This document shows positions 35,882-44,435 of a DNA stretch of 49,772 nt, in pieces. The notes beneath the pieces were generated by a model. The model was not told the origin of the DNA. It searched no databases and saw only the letters and a list, made by a program, of their open reading frames with translations. This DNA comes from a virus. Location of the stretch: the IMG/VR virus record IMGVR_UViG_3300007276_000075, positions 1-49,772 of that record. One strand, 5' to 3'. Position 1 is the stretch's first letter, and each line of letters begins with the position of its first letter. The position numbers and the translations under genes were made by a program.

Positions 35882-36252
35882 AGAAGAAGAAAAAGAATTG
35901 GAAAGGGAAAAATGTAGCTGAATTAAAAAGCGAGTTTAGAGAAGATATTGAGGTAAAAAAGAAAGTCATTGACTCAACTGGGTCTTCTGGGGAGGATGGT
36001 GATATTTTAACTACAACTGGCACTTCGATAAGGTGGATTGACCCAGCAGTAGCTCCAGCTACGTATACTTTTACTCAAGCCAGCTCTTCAGCAACTTGGG
36101 TTATCGAGCACAATTTAGGTAAATTTCCATCTGCAACAGTTATAAACTCTGCTAACGACGTTATAATAGGTGACATAACGTATAATACCGAAAATAAACT
36201 AACTATAACTTTTACAACAGGTCCTAACACCGGTAAAGCGTATTTAAACTAA
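35878..36252 (+). CDS. Small tail-fibre-associated protein
   Basis: A 124-residue protein with a Lys-rich N-terminus (KKKKKNWKGKNVAELKSEF) and a middle Gly/Ser/Asp linker (GSSGEDGDILTTTGTSIRWI). The C-terminal beta domain has ATWVIEHNLGKFPSATVINS and ends TGKAYLN. The (W)xIxHNLGxxP pattern recurs at fibre C-termini and in fibre-tip proteins of marine phages. The gene overlaps the T9SS-type gene by ATGA and directly precedes the long fibre, which ends in a related domain (LHGFPAGRLIKAEI). A tip or adaptor role is likely by context. Confidence 0.65.
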   Translation: MKKKKKNWKGKNVAELKSEFREDIEVKKKVIDSTGSSGEDGDILTTTGTSIRWIDPAVAPATYTFTQASSSATWVIEHNLGKFPSATVINSANDVIIGDITYNTENKLTITFTTGPNTGKAYLN

Positions 36253-36261
36253 GAAAACAAA

Positions 36262-39200
36262 ATGCCTAAATTTTTAACTAATATAGACCTGCAGAAAAAC
36301 GAACTGCAGAATGCTGTACTCCAGGTAATAAGTGGTAGCGATCCAAGCGCGCCAAATACAGGTCAAGTATTTTACGACGGAAACACGAACCAAATAAAAG
36401 TATATACTGGTAGCGCTTGGGAAAGTCTTGCCACAGCGGTGGATAACACCGAGCATATATTTGACACCGCTCTTAAAATAGGTCGTGACGCGGATAACCT
36501 TATAGACTTCACGACGGATAACATCATAACATTTAGGGCTGGGGCCGCGGATCAAATAGATTTAGTCGCAGGTGTTTTACGACCAACGGCTAGTGATGGC
36601 GTGGCGTTAGGTAGCACGAGTCTTATGTGGTCTGACTTATTCCTAGCTTCAGGTGGTGTTGTTAACTTTGACAACGGCGACATGACGCTTACGCACTCCG
36701 CCAACACGCTGACTTTTGCGGGAGGCACTACAGCTACTGCCGCTTTAACCGCGTCTGGTATTATAAAAACAGACGATACTACGGCCGCTACCACTACAAC
36801 AGATGGTTCACTACAAACTGATGGTGGTTTATCTGTAGTTTTAGATGCTGTAATAGGTGATGATTTAATATTGATATCGGATGCAGCTGTTTTAAGTTTA
36901 GGTGCTGGTAAAGATGTCACGATAACACATGATAACGGTACTGGTGGTACCCTAGCTTCTGCTGGAAACTTTGTGGTAGACTCTACTGGAGGTACACTTA
37001 CACTTGACGGTAACAGTGGCGTGTCAATAGTAGGCGGCTCAAGTGAGATTGATGTAACAACTACTGGTGCACTAGATCTTAACTCAGGTGCTTTTACTTT
37101 AGACGCTAGCACTCTCTCTATAGACAGCTCGGACAACGCGAATATAACTGTTGGTGGAACCAGCAAAACTCTAGATATTGACGCTTCTGGTGCACTGACA
37201 ATAGATTCCGCTACAAGTATAGCGATAGGGGCCAATGCAGATAAACCTATTGATATTGACTCTAGTACTTTAGACATCGACGCTTCCGGTGCGTTAACAA
37301 TAGATTCCGCTACAAGCATTGCAATAGGAGCCGCCGCAGATAAACCTATCGATATCGATTCTAGTACTCTAGACATTGACGCAAGCGGCGCTATAACTAT
37401 AGATAGTGCTTCTACAATTTCTATTGACGGTGCTAATGATGTAAATCTTTCGATTACATCGTCAACCGCTGGTGAAGATTTAACTATCCAGCAGATAGGT
37501 GCAAATGATTCGTCTATTCTAATCACAGCGGCTGGTACAGGTACAGATGCTGTGAAGATCGATGCCACGGCTGGTGACATGTTAATTGCGCCAAACTTAA
37601 TAGATGGGAAAACGTTAAAGATAGGGCCTTCTGGTGCTACACAAATAGTTCTCACACCACACGGTACAGCTGGTAATGAGAAAATATCAATAATAAACTC
37701 TTCAGGAACAGCTGATGACGCTATTAAAATAGACGCGGCATCTGGTGGTCTCACATTAGCTGCGGGTAATGATTCTTTAATCATTGATGCGGACGGAACA
37801 GATGCAGATGCTTTACAACTTTCATCAGCAGGTGGTATAGATATAAATGCAACAGGAGGAGCGGCTAAGGATATAAACATAGACGCGTCAGGCTCAGTAC
37901 ATATAAAATCTACCGAAAGCGCCTCGGATTCAATAAAAATCCACTCAACTATTGGAGGTGTTAAGATACTTGCTGACGCAGCCGCGGCAGGCGAAGATAT
38001 CGTTATCGAAGCAACAGGTTCTTCTGTTAAGCTTAAATCTACCGAGAGTGCCTCAGACGCTATTGTTTTAGAGTCCACGCTTGGTGGTATTGACATACTG
38101 GCATCAGGCGCGGCTGCGGGTGAGGACATCGATATCATAGCAACTGGATCGTCTGTAAATATAACGTCAACGGAAAACGCCGCTAACGCTGTGTATCTAC
38201 GCGCAAACGGAGGTGCAAGTGAAACAATTAAGATACACTCAGACCAAGGTACTGGAGCGGCGTCAATTCAACTACTCTCAGATGTAGGTGGAATTACTCT
38301 TACTGGTGATACAGACCATGGTGTATTAGTGGGTACTGTTAACGGCGCACCAATCTCCATTGGTCATACCACTTCAGAAACAACTGTTAATGATAACTTA
38401 ACGGTGACAGGTACTTTAACTGCTACGGGTGGTTTAACAAATAACTCTGGTGTACTAACTATACTTGATGATACAGCTAGCGCCACTGACACTGGTGGTA
38501 AACTAATACTAGCTAGTAATGACACCGCTGCGTTGGGTGATACACACAGGTTAGGTGTTATTGAATTTCAAGCCGCTGAAGACGACGGTGATACTATGGT
38601 TACTGGAGCTCGCATCGAAGCTACTGCTGAAGCCGCGTGGAGTGGTACGGAGAATGGCACCGCTTTAGAGTTTTACACTACCGACGCAGACGCAGCTCAA
38701 GGTATAGCTTTAACGCTAGACAGCGATCAAAAAGCTTCTTTTGCTTCAGACGTTGCGATTGCTGGAAACTTAACAGTTGCGGGAACAACAACAACTGAGA
38801 ATACAACGATTATAGAGAGTACTGTTTCTGTATTGCAATTTGAAGGTGCAAATGACAACGCTCACGAAACAATACTTAAAGTTGTTGAACCAATAGCGGA
38901 TACAACATTCTCTCTTCCAGCTATAGCAGCTGGTAACTACTTCATAGCTGCACTAGCAGATGCCGCTACAGCTACTTCGGCCGCTGTGACAGCGACAGAG
39001 TTTGCTTTACTTGACGGTGGTTCTTCGATTGGATCAACCGCAGTATCAGCTGGTCATGGTATTCATATGAACCATGGTGGGTCAATGGCTCACACTGACG
39101 TCGATACTCTTGACACATACTTTTCTGCGACAACTAAGACGTTGACCAATAAAACGTTGACGACTCCCGTGCTTACAAGTCCAACGGTTACAACCTCTAT

Positions 39201-40341
39201 AGTTCCCACAAATGCTAATACAGCTACTCTTGGAACCGCAGATAAAGAGTGGGGCGATCTATTTCTTGGAGATGGTGGTGTTATTAAGCTTGGTAGTGAC
39301 CAAGATGTAACTCTTACCCACGTGGCTGATGCGGGGATAACGCTTAACAGTGCGATGAAACTGCATTTTGGAGATACAGATACGTATATCCACCAATCAG
39401 CGGATGGTGTTTTAGACTTAGTTTCTGACAATGAAATAGAGCTAAACGCTACTACGGTTGACCTAAATGGTGCCTTAGATGTATCTGGTACCGCTTTAGT
39501 CACTGGGGTATTAACGACTACAGCCGCCCAGGTATCAAACGGAGGTATATCCCTTACTACGGACAAAAAAGCACAATTTAGAGATGGTGCTATTTATATA
39601 AACTCTTCTGCGGATGGTCAACTAGATATTGTGGCAGACAATGAAGTTCAAATTGTGGCAGCCACGGTTGATTTAAACGGTGCCTTAGACGTCTCTGGAA
39701 CTGCTTTAGTTACTGGAGTATTAACGACTACCGCGCAACAGATCTCGAATGGAGGTATGCAGCTTGCGACAGATAAGAAGTTGGAGTTTAGAGATTCTGG
39801 GGTATATATAAATTCAGACGCTGATGGATATCTAGAGGCTGTGGCGGATACAGGTATCTCTCTTAAGATTGGTTCTACAGAGCAGATCATGCTGGCAGAT
39901 GGAGTATTTAAGCCGACCACTGATAGTGACGTTGATCTAGGTACTTCTAGCCTTTACTGGAAAGATGCATTTATAGACAAGATAACAACGACAGGAGTTA
40001 TAGAGCTAGGTCACGCGAATGATACCACTGTAGCTAGATCATCAGCTGGTGTTATTAAGGTCCAAGGGTTTAATGTTCCTCTAGCTAAGTCATTTGTTTT
40101 AGACCACGATACAGATGGGGTCACGGCAGCGGTTGATGGGGATACAGACTCGCTTACTTTTACTATCCTACACGGGTTCCCAGCCGGAAGACTGATTAAA
40201 GCAGAGATTTTAGTAAATAGCAGTAATTACGATACCGTTTTTGCTGACGTAACAAGAACAGATGACAACACTATGGTAGTCACTTTTGCTACAGCTGCAG
40301 TGAACGGGGCTTATGTGGCTCTACTTACTCATGTTGGGTAA
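36262..40341 (+). CDS. Long tail fibre protein with internal repeats
   Basis: A 1359-residue protein poor in aromatic residues and rich in Ala, Thr, Asp, Ser, Gly and Ile, typical of elongated beta-structured fibres. The N-terminal peptide MPKFLTNIDL is shared with the next fibre protein and probably anchors to the tail. Three repeat families follow: 33-residue units (LDIDASGALTIDSATSIAIG...), 43-residue units (STESASD...AGEDI...ATGSSV), and 70-residue units (FRD...SADG...NGALDVSGTALVTG). The C-terminal domain resembles the end of the preceding small protein and is a candidate receptor-contact region. A large antisense open frame within it is a by-product of codon pattern. Confidence 0.85.
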   Translation: MPKFLTNIDLQKNELQNAVLQVISGSDPSAPNTGQVFYDGNTNQIKVYTGSAWESLATAVDNTEHIFDTALKIGRDADNLIDFTTDNIITFRAGAADQIDLVAGVLRPTASDGVALGSTSLMWSDLFLASGGVVNFDNGDMTLTHSANTLTFAGGTTATAALTASGIIKTDDTTAATTTTDGSLQTDGGLSVVLDAVIGDDLILISDAAVLSLGAGKDVTITHDNGTGGTLASAGNFVVDSTGGTLTLDGNSGVSIVGGSSEIDVTTTGALDLNSGAFTLDASTLSIDSSDNANITVGGTSKTLDIDASGALTIDSATSIAIGANADKPIDIDSSTLDIDASGALTIDSATSIAIGAAADKPIDIDSSTLDIDASGAITIDSASTISIDGANDVNLSITSSTAGEDLTIQQIGANDSSILITAAGTGTDAVKIDATAGDMLIAPNLIDGKTLKIGPSGATQIVLTPHGTAGNEKISIINSSGTADDAIKIDAASGGLTLAAGNDSLIIDADGTDADALQLSSAGGIDINATGGAAKDINIDASGSVHIKSTESASDSIKIHSTIGGVKILADAAAAGEDIVIEATGSSVKLKSTESASDAIVLESTLGGIDILASGAAAGEDIDIIATGSSVNITSTENAANAVYLRANGGASETIKIHSDQGTGAASIQLLSDVGGITLTGDTDHGVLVGTVNGAPISIGHTTSETTVNDNLTVTGTLTATGGLTNNSGVLTILDDTASATDTGGKLILASNDTAALGDTHRLGVIEFQAAEDDGDTMVTGARIEATAEAAWSGTENGTALEFYTTDADAAQGIALTLDSDQKASFASDVAIAGNLTVAGTTTTENTTIIESTVSVLQFEGANDNAHETILKVVEPIADTTFSLPAIAAGNYFIAALADAATATSAAVTATEFALLDGGSSIGSTAVSAGHGIHMNHGGSMAHTDVDTLDTYFSATTKTLTNKTLTTPVLTSPTVTTSIVPTNANTATLGTADKEWGDLFLGDGGVIKLGSDQDVTLTHVADAGITLNSAMKLHFGDTDTYIHQSADGVLDLVSDNEIELNATTVDLNGALDVSGTALVTGVLTTTAAQVSNGGISLTTDKKAQFRDGAIYINSSADGQLDIVADNEVQIVAATVDLNGALDVSGTALVTGVLTTTAQQISNGGMQLATDKKLEFRDSGVYINSDADGYLEAVADTGISLKIGSTEQIMLADGVFKPTTDSDVDLGTSSLYWKDAFIDKITTTGVIELGHANDTTVARSSAGVIKVQGFNVPLAKSFVLDHDTDGVTAAVDGDTDSLTFTILHGFPAGRLIKAEILVNSSNYDTVFADVTRTDDNTMVVTFATAAVNGAYVALLTHVG
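37171..37467 (+). repeat. 99-base repeats in fibre gene
   Basis: Units start at 37171, 37270 and 37369. The first two are nearly identical in DNA (TAGA(T/C)AT(T/C)GACGCTTC, then ATAGATTCCGCTACAAG) and the third is diverged. Each encodes 33 residues beginning LDIDASGA. Confidence 0.88.
37909..38295 (+). repeat. 129-base repeats in fibre gene
   Basis: Units start at 37909, 38038 and 38167. They encode ST(E)(S/N)A(S/A)... followed by ...AGEDI...ATGSSV, 43 residues each. The third is degenerate toward its end. Confidence 0.83.
39367..39830 (+). repeat. 210-base repeats in fibre gene
   Basis: Units start at 39367 and 39577, with a third partial copy from 39787. Each encodes 70 residues containing VDLNGALDVSGTALVTGVL. 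The DNA of this block is highly similar between copies (GGTGCCTTAGA(T/C)GT at 39470 and 39680). Confidence 0.88.
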
Positions 40342-40366
40342 CAATAATTTAATTTAATTTAATATA

Positions 40367-41755
40367 ATGCCAAAATTTCTTAGCGACGTAGATATAGAAG
40401 CGCCAACTCTTACAATAACAAACGCAGATGGTGGTGGAGCGTATCAACCAATAGTTACCATTGAGTCAACTAACTCAACAACGGGTAATGAACCTCTTTT
40501 GCGGTTTTACAAAAACAGTACGGGTAGTTCTGGTGAGGACATGGGTACTATTGAATTTTTAGGAAAAGATAACGGCGGTACCGACGCAACTTACGGAAGT
40601 GTTCGATGCCAAGCGACTAGTTCAGCTAGTGAAGGTTACGACGGAACGATAGCTGATTCAGAGCGTGGGGAGATAATGATGCTGGCTGCAAGTGGAGCCA
40701 ACTCTTATAATGTTATAAAAGGAACCGGCGCATCAACCCATGGTGTTATTGATGTTTACATTGGTCAGAACGCAGCTTCAATGACTACTATAGCTGGAGA
40801 TTTAGATATTGATGGTGACAACATGACCACCGCAGGTGCGATGACGTTAACCACAGGTGGCGCTTACGAAATAGCATCAGGGGGTGATATGACACTAGAC
40901 TCGGCTGGTAATATAAACTGTGAAACAGACGGAGAGTTTAACATAACCAGTAGTGACTTAAGCAATAAGCCTTTAATGGTCTTAGAGTCCACAAGCACCG
41001 ATGCTGCCGGATATCCTTCGATGACATTTTTCAAAAATTCATCTTCAGAAGCTGGGGAAAAACTAGGTGCAGTTAACTGGAAGGGACGAGACTCGGGTGA
41101 TTTGTCGGAGTCGTTTTGTTCTATTGAAGGAGAAATAGTATCTAACACTAATACAACCGAGTTAGGTAAAATGGTTTTAAACGTAAGGAATGGAAGTAAT
41201 TACCCTAATGGTTTAACTATATCGGCTAGTGGTAGCGTCGCTGCGCAAGTAGACGTTACTATAGGTAACACAACTAGCTCCACATCTACAATAGCTGGAA
41301 ACTTAGCGGTGACAAATAAAATTACGGAGTGCAAGAGAAAGTTTTCGCCGACGGGTAGCAACACCGCAGGAACTAACTCAGGTGGTGATATAGTCTATAT
41401 TGGTAGTGGTAGCACTGTTTTAGGAGAGATAGTTCACTATAAGTCAGATGGCACATGGGAAGCGGCTGATGCTACTGATGTTACTAAGTGTGATGGTTTA
41501 TTAGGTGTTGCCTTAGGTACAGACCCTGATGTGAATGGGGTTCTGTTAAGAGGCATGGTGACAATTGCAGATATAGATGGAACGGAAGCTGTGGGCATGC
41601 CTTTATTCTTATCTGAAGACGCCACAGGTCACGCCAATATGGCCGCGCCTGAAGGTGATAACCAGGTTGTTAGAATAATAGGTTATTGTTTACACGCCAC
41701 TAACGGAGAGATTTGGTTTAACCCGGACAACACGTTCGTAGAAGTAAGCGCATAA
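40367..41755 (+). CDS. Second tail fibre or fibre-associated protein
   Basis: A 462-residue protein beginning MPKFLSDVDIEAPT, an N-terminal motif shared with the long fibre. Two related blocks begin (I/L)EST(N/S)(S/T)T... and continue (R/T)F(Y/F)KNS(T/S), then G(E/A)(F/V)(L/N) with GKD/GRD. They occupy about residues 25-130 and 205-305. The C-terminal domain (GVLLRGMVTIADIDGTEAVG, PLFLSEDATGHA, IIGYCLHATNGEIWFNPDNT) is a domain I recall from many marine phage fibres. The leader is a run of TAATTT repeats (40345-40360). The stop overlaps the methyltransferase ATG (TAATG). Confidence 0.78.
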   Translation: MPKFLSDVDIEAPTLTITNADGGGAYQPIVTIESTNSTTGNEPLLRFYKNSTGSSGEDMGTIEFLGKDNGGTDATYGSVRCQATSSASEGYDGTIADSERGEIMMLAASGANSYNVIKGTGASTHGVIDVYIGQNAASMTTIAGDLDIDGDNMTTAGAMTLTTGGAYEIASGGDMTLDSAGNINCETDGEFNITSSDLSNKPLMVLESTSTDAAGYPSMTFFKNSSSEAGEKLGAVNWKGRDSGDLSESFCSIEGEIVSNTNTTELGKMVLNVRNGSNYPNGLTISASGSVAAQVDVTIGNTTSSTSTIAGNLAVTNKITECKRKFSPTGSNTAGTNSGGDIVYIGSGSTVLGEIVHYKSDGTWEAADATDVTKCDGLLGVALGTDPDVNGVLLRGMVTIADIDGTEAVGMPLFLSEDATGHANMAAPEGDNQVVRIIGYCLHATNGEIWFNPDNTFVEVSA

Positions 41756-42321
41756 TGAAGTACGTAGATCAAACATTGACATTTGAATCTGATAAGGTTT
41801 ATTATGTAGAGCAAGACACCGAGTTTCAGGTTATGATGTCTTGGGAGGATTCTATAATGAAGGCTTCGGCAGATTACATATGCGAAGGCGGAGGAGATAT
41901 ATTAGAGATAGGATTTGGTATGGGAATATCCGCGGGGTATATACAGGCTAACTCTATAACATCTCATACTATAGTAGAGAATCATCCTCAGATGATAGAG
42001 AAAGCTAAAGCTTGGGCTGAAGACAAACCTAATGTAACTATAGTAGAAGGAGACTGGTATGACGTAAAAGATTCTCTATCCACTTATGATGGAATATTCT
42101 ATGATACATGGGCAGATGATAATGTAGATGCATTTACTAACACACTACCTAGTTTAGCTAAACCAGGAGCGAGAGTTACTTGGTGGAATAATTTTACAGA
42201 TACAGATGACATCTTCTACATGGAAGGAACCACATATCAACTTTTAAACGTTAAACCCGTAGATAATATATATTTTACTAACAATATATACCACCTGCCT
42301 AAAATGAAGTTTAATGCCTGA
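41755..42321 (+). CDS. GAMT-like SAM-dependent methyltransferase
   Basis: A 188-residue class I methyltransferase resembling guanidinoacetate N-methyltransferase and its bacterial relatives. Visible elements: MMSWEDSIM near residues 27-35, the SAM loop LEIGFGMGISAGYIQ (50-64), acidic E75 in IVEN, GDWYD (99-103), FYDTWADD with D117 at the position of the GAMT catalytic aspartate, KPGARVTWWN, and the final VKPVDN...YHLPKMKF. All core elements are present, so it should be active. It overlaps the fibre gene by one base and the following structural gene by eight, so it is made with tail proteins. The substrate is unknown: a virion protein side chain, a host guanidino compound or another amine are options. 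Confidence 0.8.
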   Translation: MKYVDQTLTFESDKVYYVEQDTEFQVMMSWEDSIMKASADYICEGGGDILEIGFGMGISAGYIQANSITSHTIVENHPQMIEKAKAWAEDKPNVTIVEGDWYDVKDSLSTYDGIFYDTWADDNVDAFTNTLPSLAKPGARVTWWNNFTDTDDIFYMEGTTYQLLNVKPVDNIYFTNNIYHLPKMKFNA

Positions 42322-43045
42322 TATATATTCTGGTACTGGTGATGGTAAAGTCCAAAGCCTCATATCGCCGACTTGGGCTGGAGCTAGAGATCCTACTAGT
42401 GGGTCTAGCGCCTCGGATAGCGCGACGAGATCAAGTCTTTTCGCGAGTGTGCAACGTTTTGCTGCAAGAACTGGAGGTACCACATATAGAGTGCACCGAA
42501 GTTTCCTTACTTTTGACGTGTCTAGTATTACTAGTGCGGTAGCGGAAGTAGAACTAAAGATATACGGCTACAGTGGTAATGATGGTAGTATTTGGGGTGT
42601 AAAAGGACTCAACTACATAGGTAGCTTATCAATCTTCCAATTTGATGAAATGCCAGGCTTCTCAGCGGGTAACCAAATGTTTGGTAACGTTACACAGTAT
42701 ACGGAGATAAATTCCGGTGGCGGTGATTGGAGTACTAGCGGGTACAATTCGCTAACTGGTACCAGTGATCTCAGAGATGATATAGAAAGCGAGAACGCTA
42801 TAACTATAGTTATGACAGACTATAGTTATGACGCTCGAAATCTTGCTCCTTCCTCAAACGGCACGTTTAACTGTGGTGGTTACTATTCCGACGACTCAAG
42901 TGGAGCCGGCGGGACAGGTAAAGACCCCTACTTATCGATTAAATTAGCTGGATACGGGCATGATGTAAACACCGTAGGTAGTTCTAATATAGTCAAAATT
43001 AACACCGTGGCAACAGCAAACGTAGCAAAAGTAATCACAGTATAA
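42314..43045 (+). CDS. Fibre-like structural protein, possible DNRLRE-type beta domain
   Basis: A 243-residue protein rich in Ser, Gly, Thr and Asn. The segment RVHRSFLTFDVSSITSAVAE and VELKIYGYSGNDGSIWGVKG resembles DNRLRE/carbohydrate-binding-type beta sandwiches in secreted and virion proteins. The C-terminus carries the repeated pattern SSNIVKINTVATANVAKVITV (two V-K-(I/V) units), which I recall as a tail common to marine phage structural proteins. The start lies eight bases inside the methyltransferase gene. A receptor-contact or fibre-decorating role is plausible. Confidence 0.65.
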   Translation: MPDIYSGTGDGKVQSLISPTWAGARDPTSGSSASDSATRSSLFASVQRFAARTGGTTYRVHRSFLTFDVSSITSAVAEVELKIYGYSGNDGSIWGVKGLNYIGSLSIFQFDEMPGFSAGNQMFGNVTQYTEINSGGGDWSTSGYNSLTGTSDLRDDIESENAITIVMTDYSYDARNLAPSSNGTFNCGGYYSDDSSGAGGTGKDPYLSIKLAGYGHDVNTVGSSNIVKINTVATANVAKVITV

Positions 43046-43049
43046 TAGC

Positions 43050-43355
43050 ATGGAAAAAGGATTATTTAATATAACAGAAGCGGGTACAACCACGCTTATA
43101 CCTATATACGGAGAGTCTGGCAACGTTAGGTCTATAAGTCTAGCTAACACGAGTTCGCTTGAGATAATTGTAGACCTTTTTTTGCAAGATTCAATTGGGC
43201 GAAATACTTATATAATAAAAACAGCAATACCAAGCAACGTGACTTTAGTGTTAGATGACGATATGTCTTTTGATAACAGCGTGCTGGGATTAATTTTAAC
43301 TACAACAGCTGGGAGTTTAAGCGCATCAACGCCTTTATCAATAATTATAAAATAA
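43050..43355 (+). CDS. Small structural protein
   Basis: A 101-residue beta protein with TTTLIPIYGESGNVRSISLA near the N-terminus, VTLVLDDDMSFDNSVLGLIL in the second half and the end LSIIIK. I recall this arrangement from small proteins in marine phage tail regions, function unknown. The stop overlaps the peptidase ATG by one base (TAATG), so the two are coupled. Likely a minor tail component. Confidence 0.65.
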   Translation: MEKGLFNITEAGTTTLIPIYGESGNVRSISLANTSSLEIIVDLFLQDSIGRNTYIIKTAIPSNVTLVLDDDMSFDNSVLGLILTTTAGSLSASTPLSIIIK

Positions 43356-43825
43356 TGGATAACATAAGCAAACACATAAGCTACAGAGAAGCTACTCGAA
43401 GTAATACTGCATTGCGTAGAGGTATAGAAAATATACCAGACGTAGAGCAAATTGAAAACATGAAGCTTATAGCTAAAAAAGTTTTTGAACCTTTAAGAGA
43501 ATGGGTTGGAGGACCAATTAAAGTTAACAGTTTCTATAGATCACCTGAGTTAAATGTTGCTGTTGGAGGCAGTAAAACATCACAGCACTGTAAAGGTTTA
43601 GCTATGGATATTGATGACACTTTCGGAGGTAGGTTTACAAACCTAAACGCAGAGATGTTTAAATACATAAGATATCATCTTGACTACGATCAATTAATAT
43701 GGGAGTTTGGGGATGACAAAAACCCGGCTTGGGTACACGTAAGCTACGTAACCGAGGATAAAAACCGTCACAGATGCTTAGAGGCTTACAAAGAAAATGG
43801 TAAAACAAAATACAAAGTAATATAA
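43355..43825 (+). CDS. Endolysin, M15 family D-Ala peptidase
   Basis: A 156-residue zinc peptidase that should cleave cross-links or stem peptides in the host peptidoglycan. The signature SQHCKGLAMDID supplies H78 and D85, WEFG supplies the catalytic acid E117, and WVHVS supplies the third ligand H128. FYRSPELNVAVGG is the expected substrate-side loop. Length matches single-domain M15 lysins such as those with the Peptidase_M15_3 fold. There is no signal peptide, so access to the wall needs a holin or membrane damage. It is embedded in the tail operon rather than beside a holin. Confidence 0.88.
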   Translation: MDNISKHISYREATRSNTALRRGIENIPDVEQIENMKLIAKKVFEPLREWVGGPIKVNSFYRSPELNVAVGGSKTSQHCKGLAMDIDDTFGGRFTNLNAEMFKYIRYHLDYDQLIWEFGDDKNPAWVHVSYVTEDKNRHRCLEAYKENGKTKYKVI

Positions 43826-43829
43826 AAAA

Positions 43830-44324
43830 ATGGCAACATTAACGGTAACAATAACAGAATCACTGCCAGATTACAATGGCGTGTCAAACGACCTGGCGCT
43901 TTCAAACTCTTTAGAAATAGCAGGTGTGGACGATATTTACCACAGAGTGATAACGTGTAAAGACGACATACCTGTTACAGTAGCAAATTTTCATGCAACT
44001 ACTGGAGCATCAGACTCTTCTCTTGATGTTGAAAACGTCAGGTATATTAGAATAACTAATTTAGAGTCTTCAAACTCTGTTATATTAGATTTACAAATAG
44101 ACACAGCCGAAGACGACTCTGCGGCAGCTGATCAAGGCGCGATATTGCTTGAAGCTGGAAAAAGCTTTATCATGGGTTCGCCAAGCGACGGCATCGTTGT
44201 TAACTCAGCCGCTGCAACACCTATAGTGGCTAAATCAAGTTTAGTTAACTTAGAGTCTATTATAGTAGACCCACTGAGTGAAGACTGTAAAGTAGAAGTA
44301 TTTATAGCATCTGTGGTAGCGTAA
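43830..44324 (+). CDS. Small virion-type protein, paralogue of 7798-8277
   Basis: A 164-residue beta protein sharing with the 7798-8277 product the N-terminal TLTV(T/S)(I/L)TES, the central NVRY(I/V)R(I/F)TNL(E/D), the (E/D)AGKSF segment and the final (K)VE(V)FIASV. Divergence is large, so the duplication is old. It is the last plus-strand gene before the convergent terminator. Function is unknown; a repeated virion surface or tail component is plausible. Confidence 0.75.
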   Translation: MATLTVTITESLPDYNGVSNDLALSNSLEIAGVDDIYHRVITCKDDIPVTVANFHATTGASDSSLDVENVRYIRITNLESSNSVILDLQIDTAEDDSAAADQGAILLEAGKSFIMGSPSDGIVVNSAAATPIVAKSSLVNLESIIVDPLSEDCKVEVFIASVVA

Positions 44325-44385
44325 CTAAAAAACATGTAGATACAATAACAGTGTTATACTAGAGTAACACGACACTATAAAAAAA

Positions 44386-44414
44386 AAGGGGATAACCACC
44401 ATGGCTATCCCCTT
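44386..44414. terminator. Bidirectional terminator between convergent modules
   Basis: A 9-bp stem AAGGGGATA / TATCCCCTT encloses an 11-base region that can add a CC/GG pairing. Nine A residues precede the arm and a T-rich run (CTTCTTTGTTTT) follows, giving U-tracts in both directions. It lies 62 bases after the last structural gene and 22 bases beyond the nrdJ stop. A smaller inverted repeat, GTGTTA/TAACAC, lies at 44351-44370. Confidence 0.88.
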
Positions 44415-44435
44415 CTTTGTTTTCAGTGGTTTCGG

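Noticed and set aside
36552-38138. A 528-residue open frame on the minus strand
   Set aside because: It lies antisense to the repetitive fibre gene, and its Ser/Ala/Pro/Ile-rich sequence is what the repeated Asp/Ala/Ser/Gly codons give on the other strand. No start context or domain supports it.
37171-39830. CRISPR array or non-coding repeat
   Set aside because: The repeats are contiguous, in frame, and encode a fibre shaft; there are no unique spacers.
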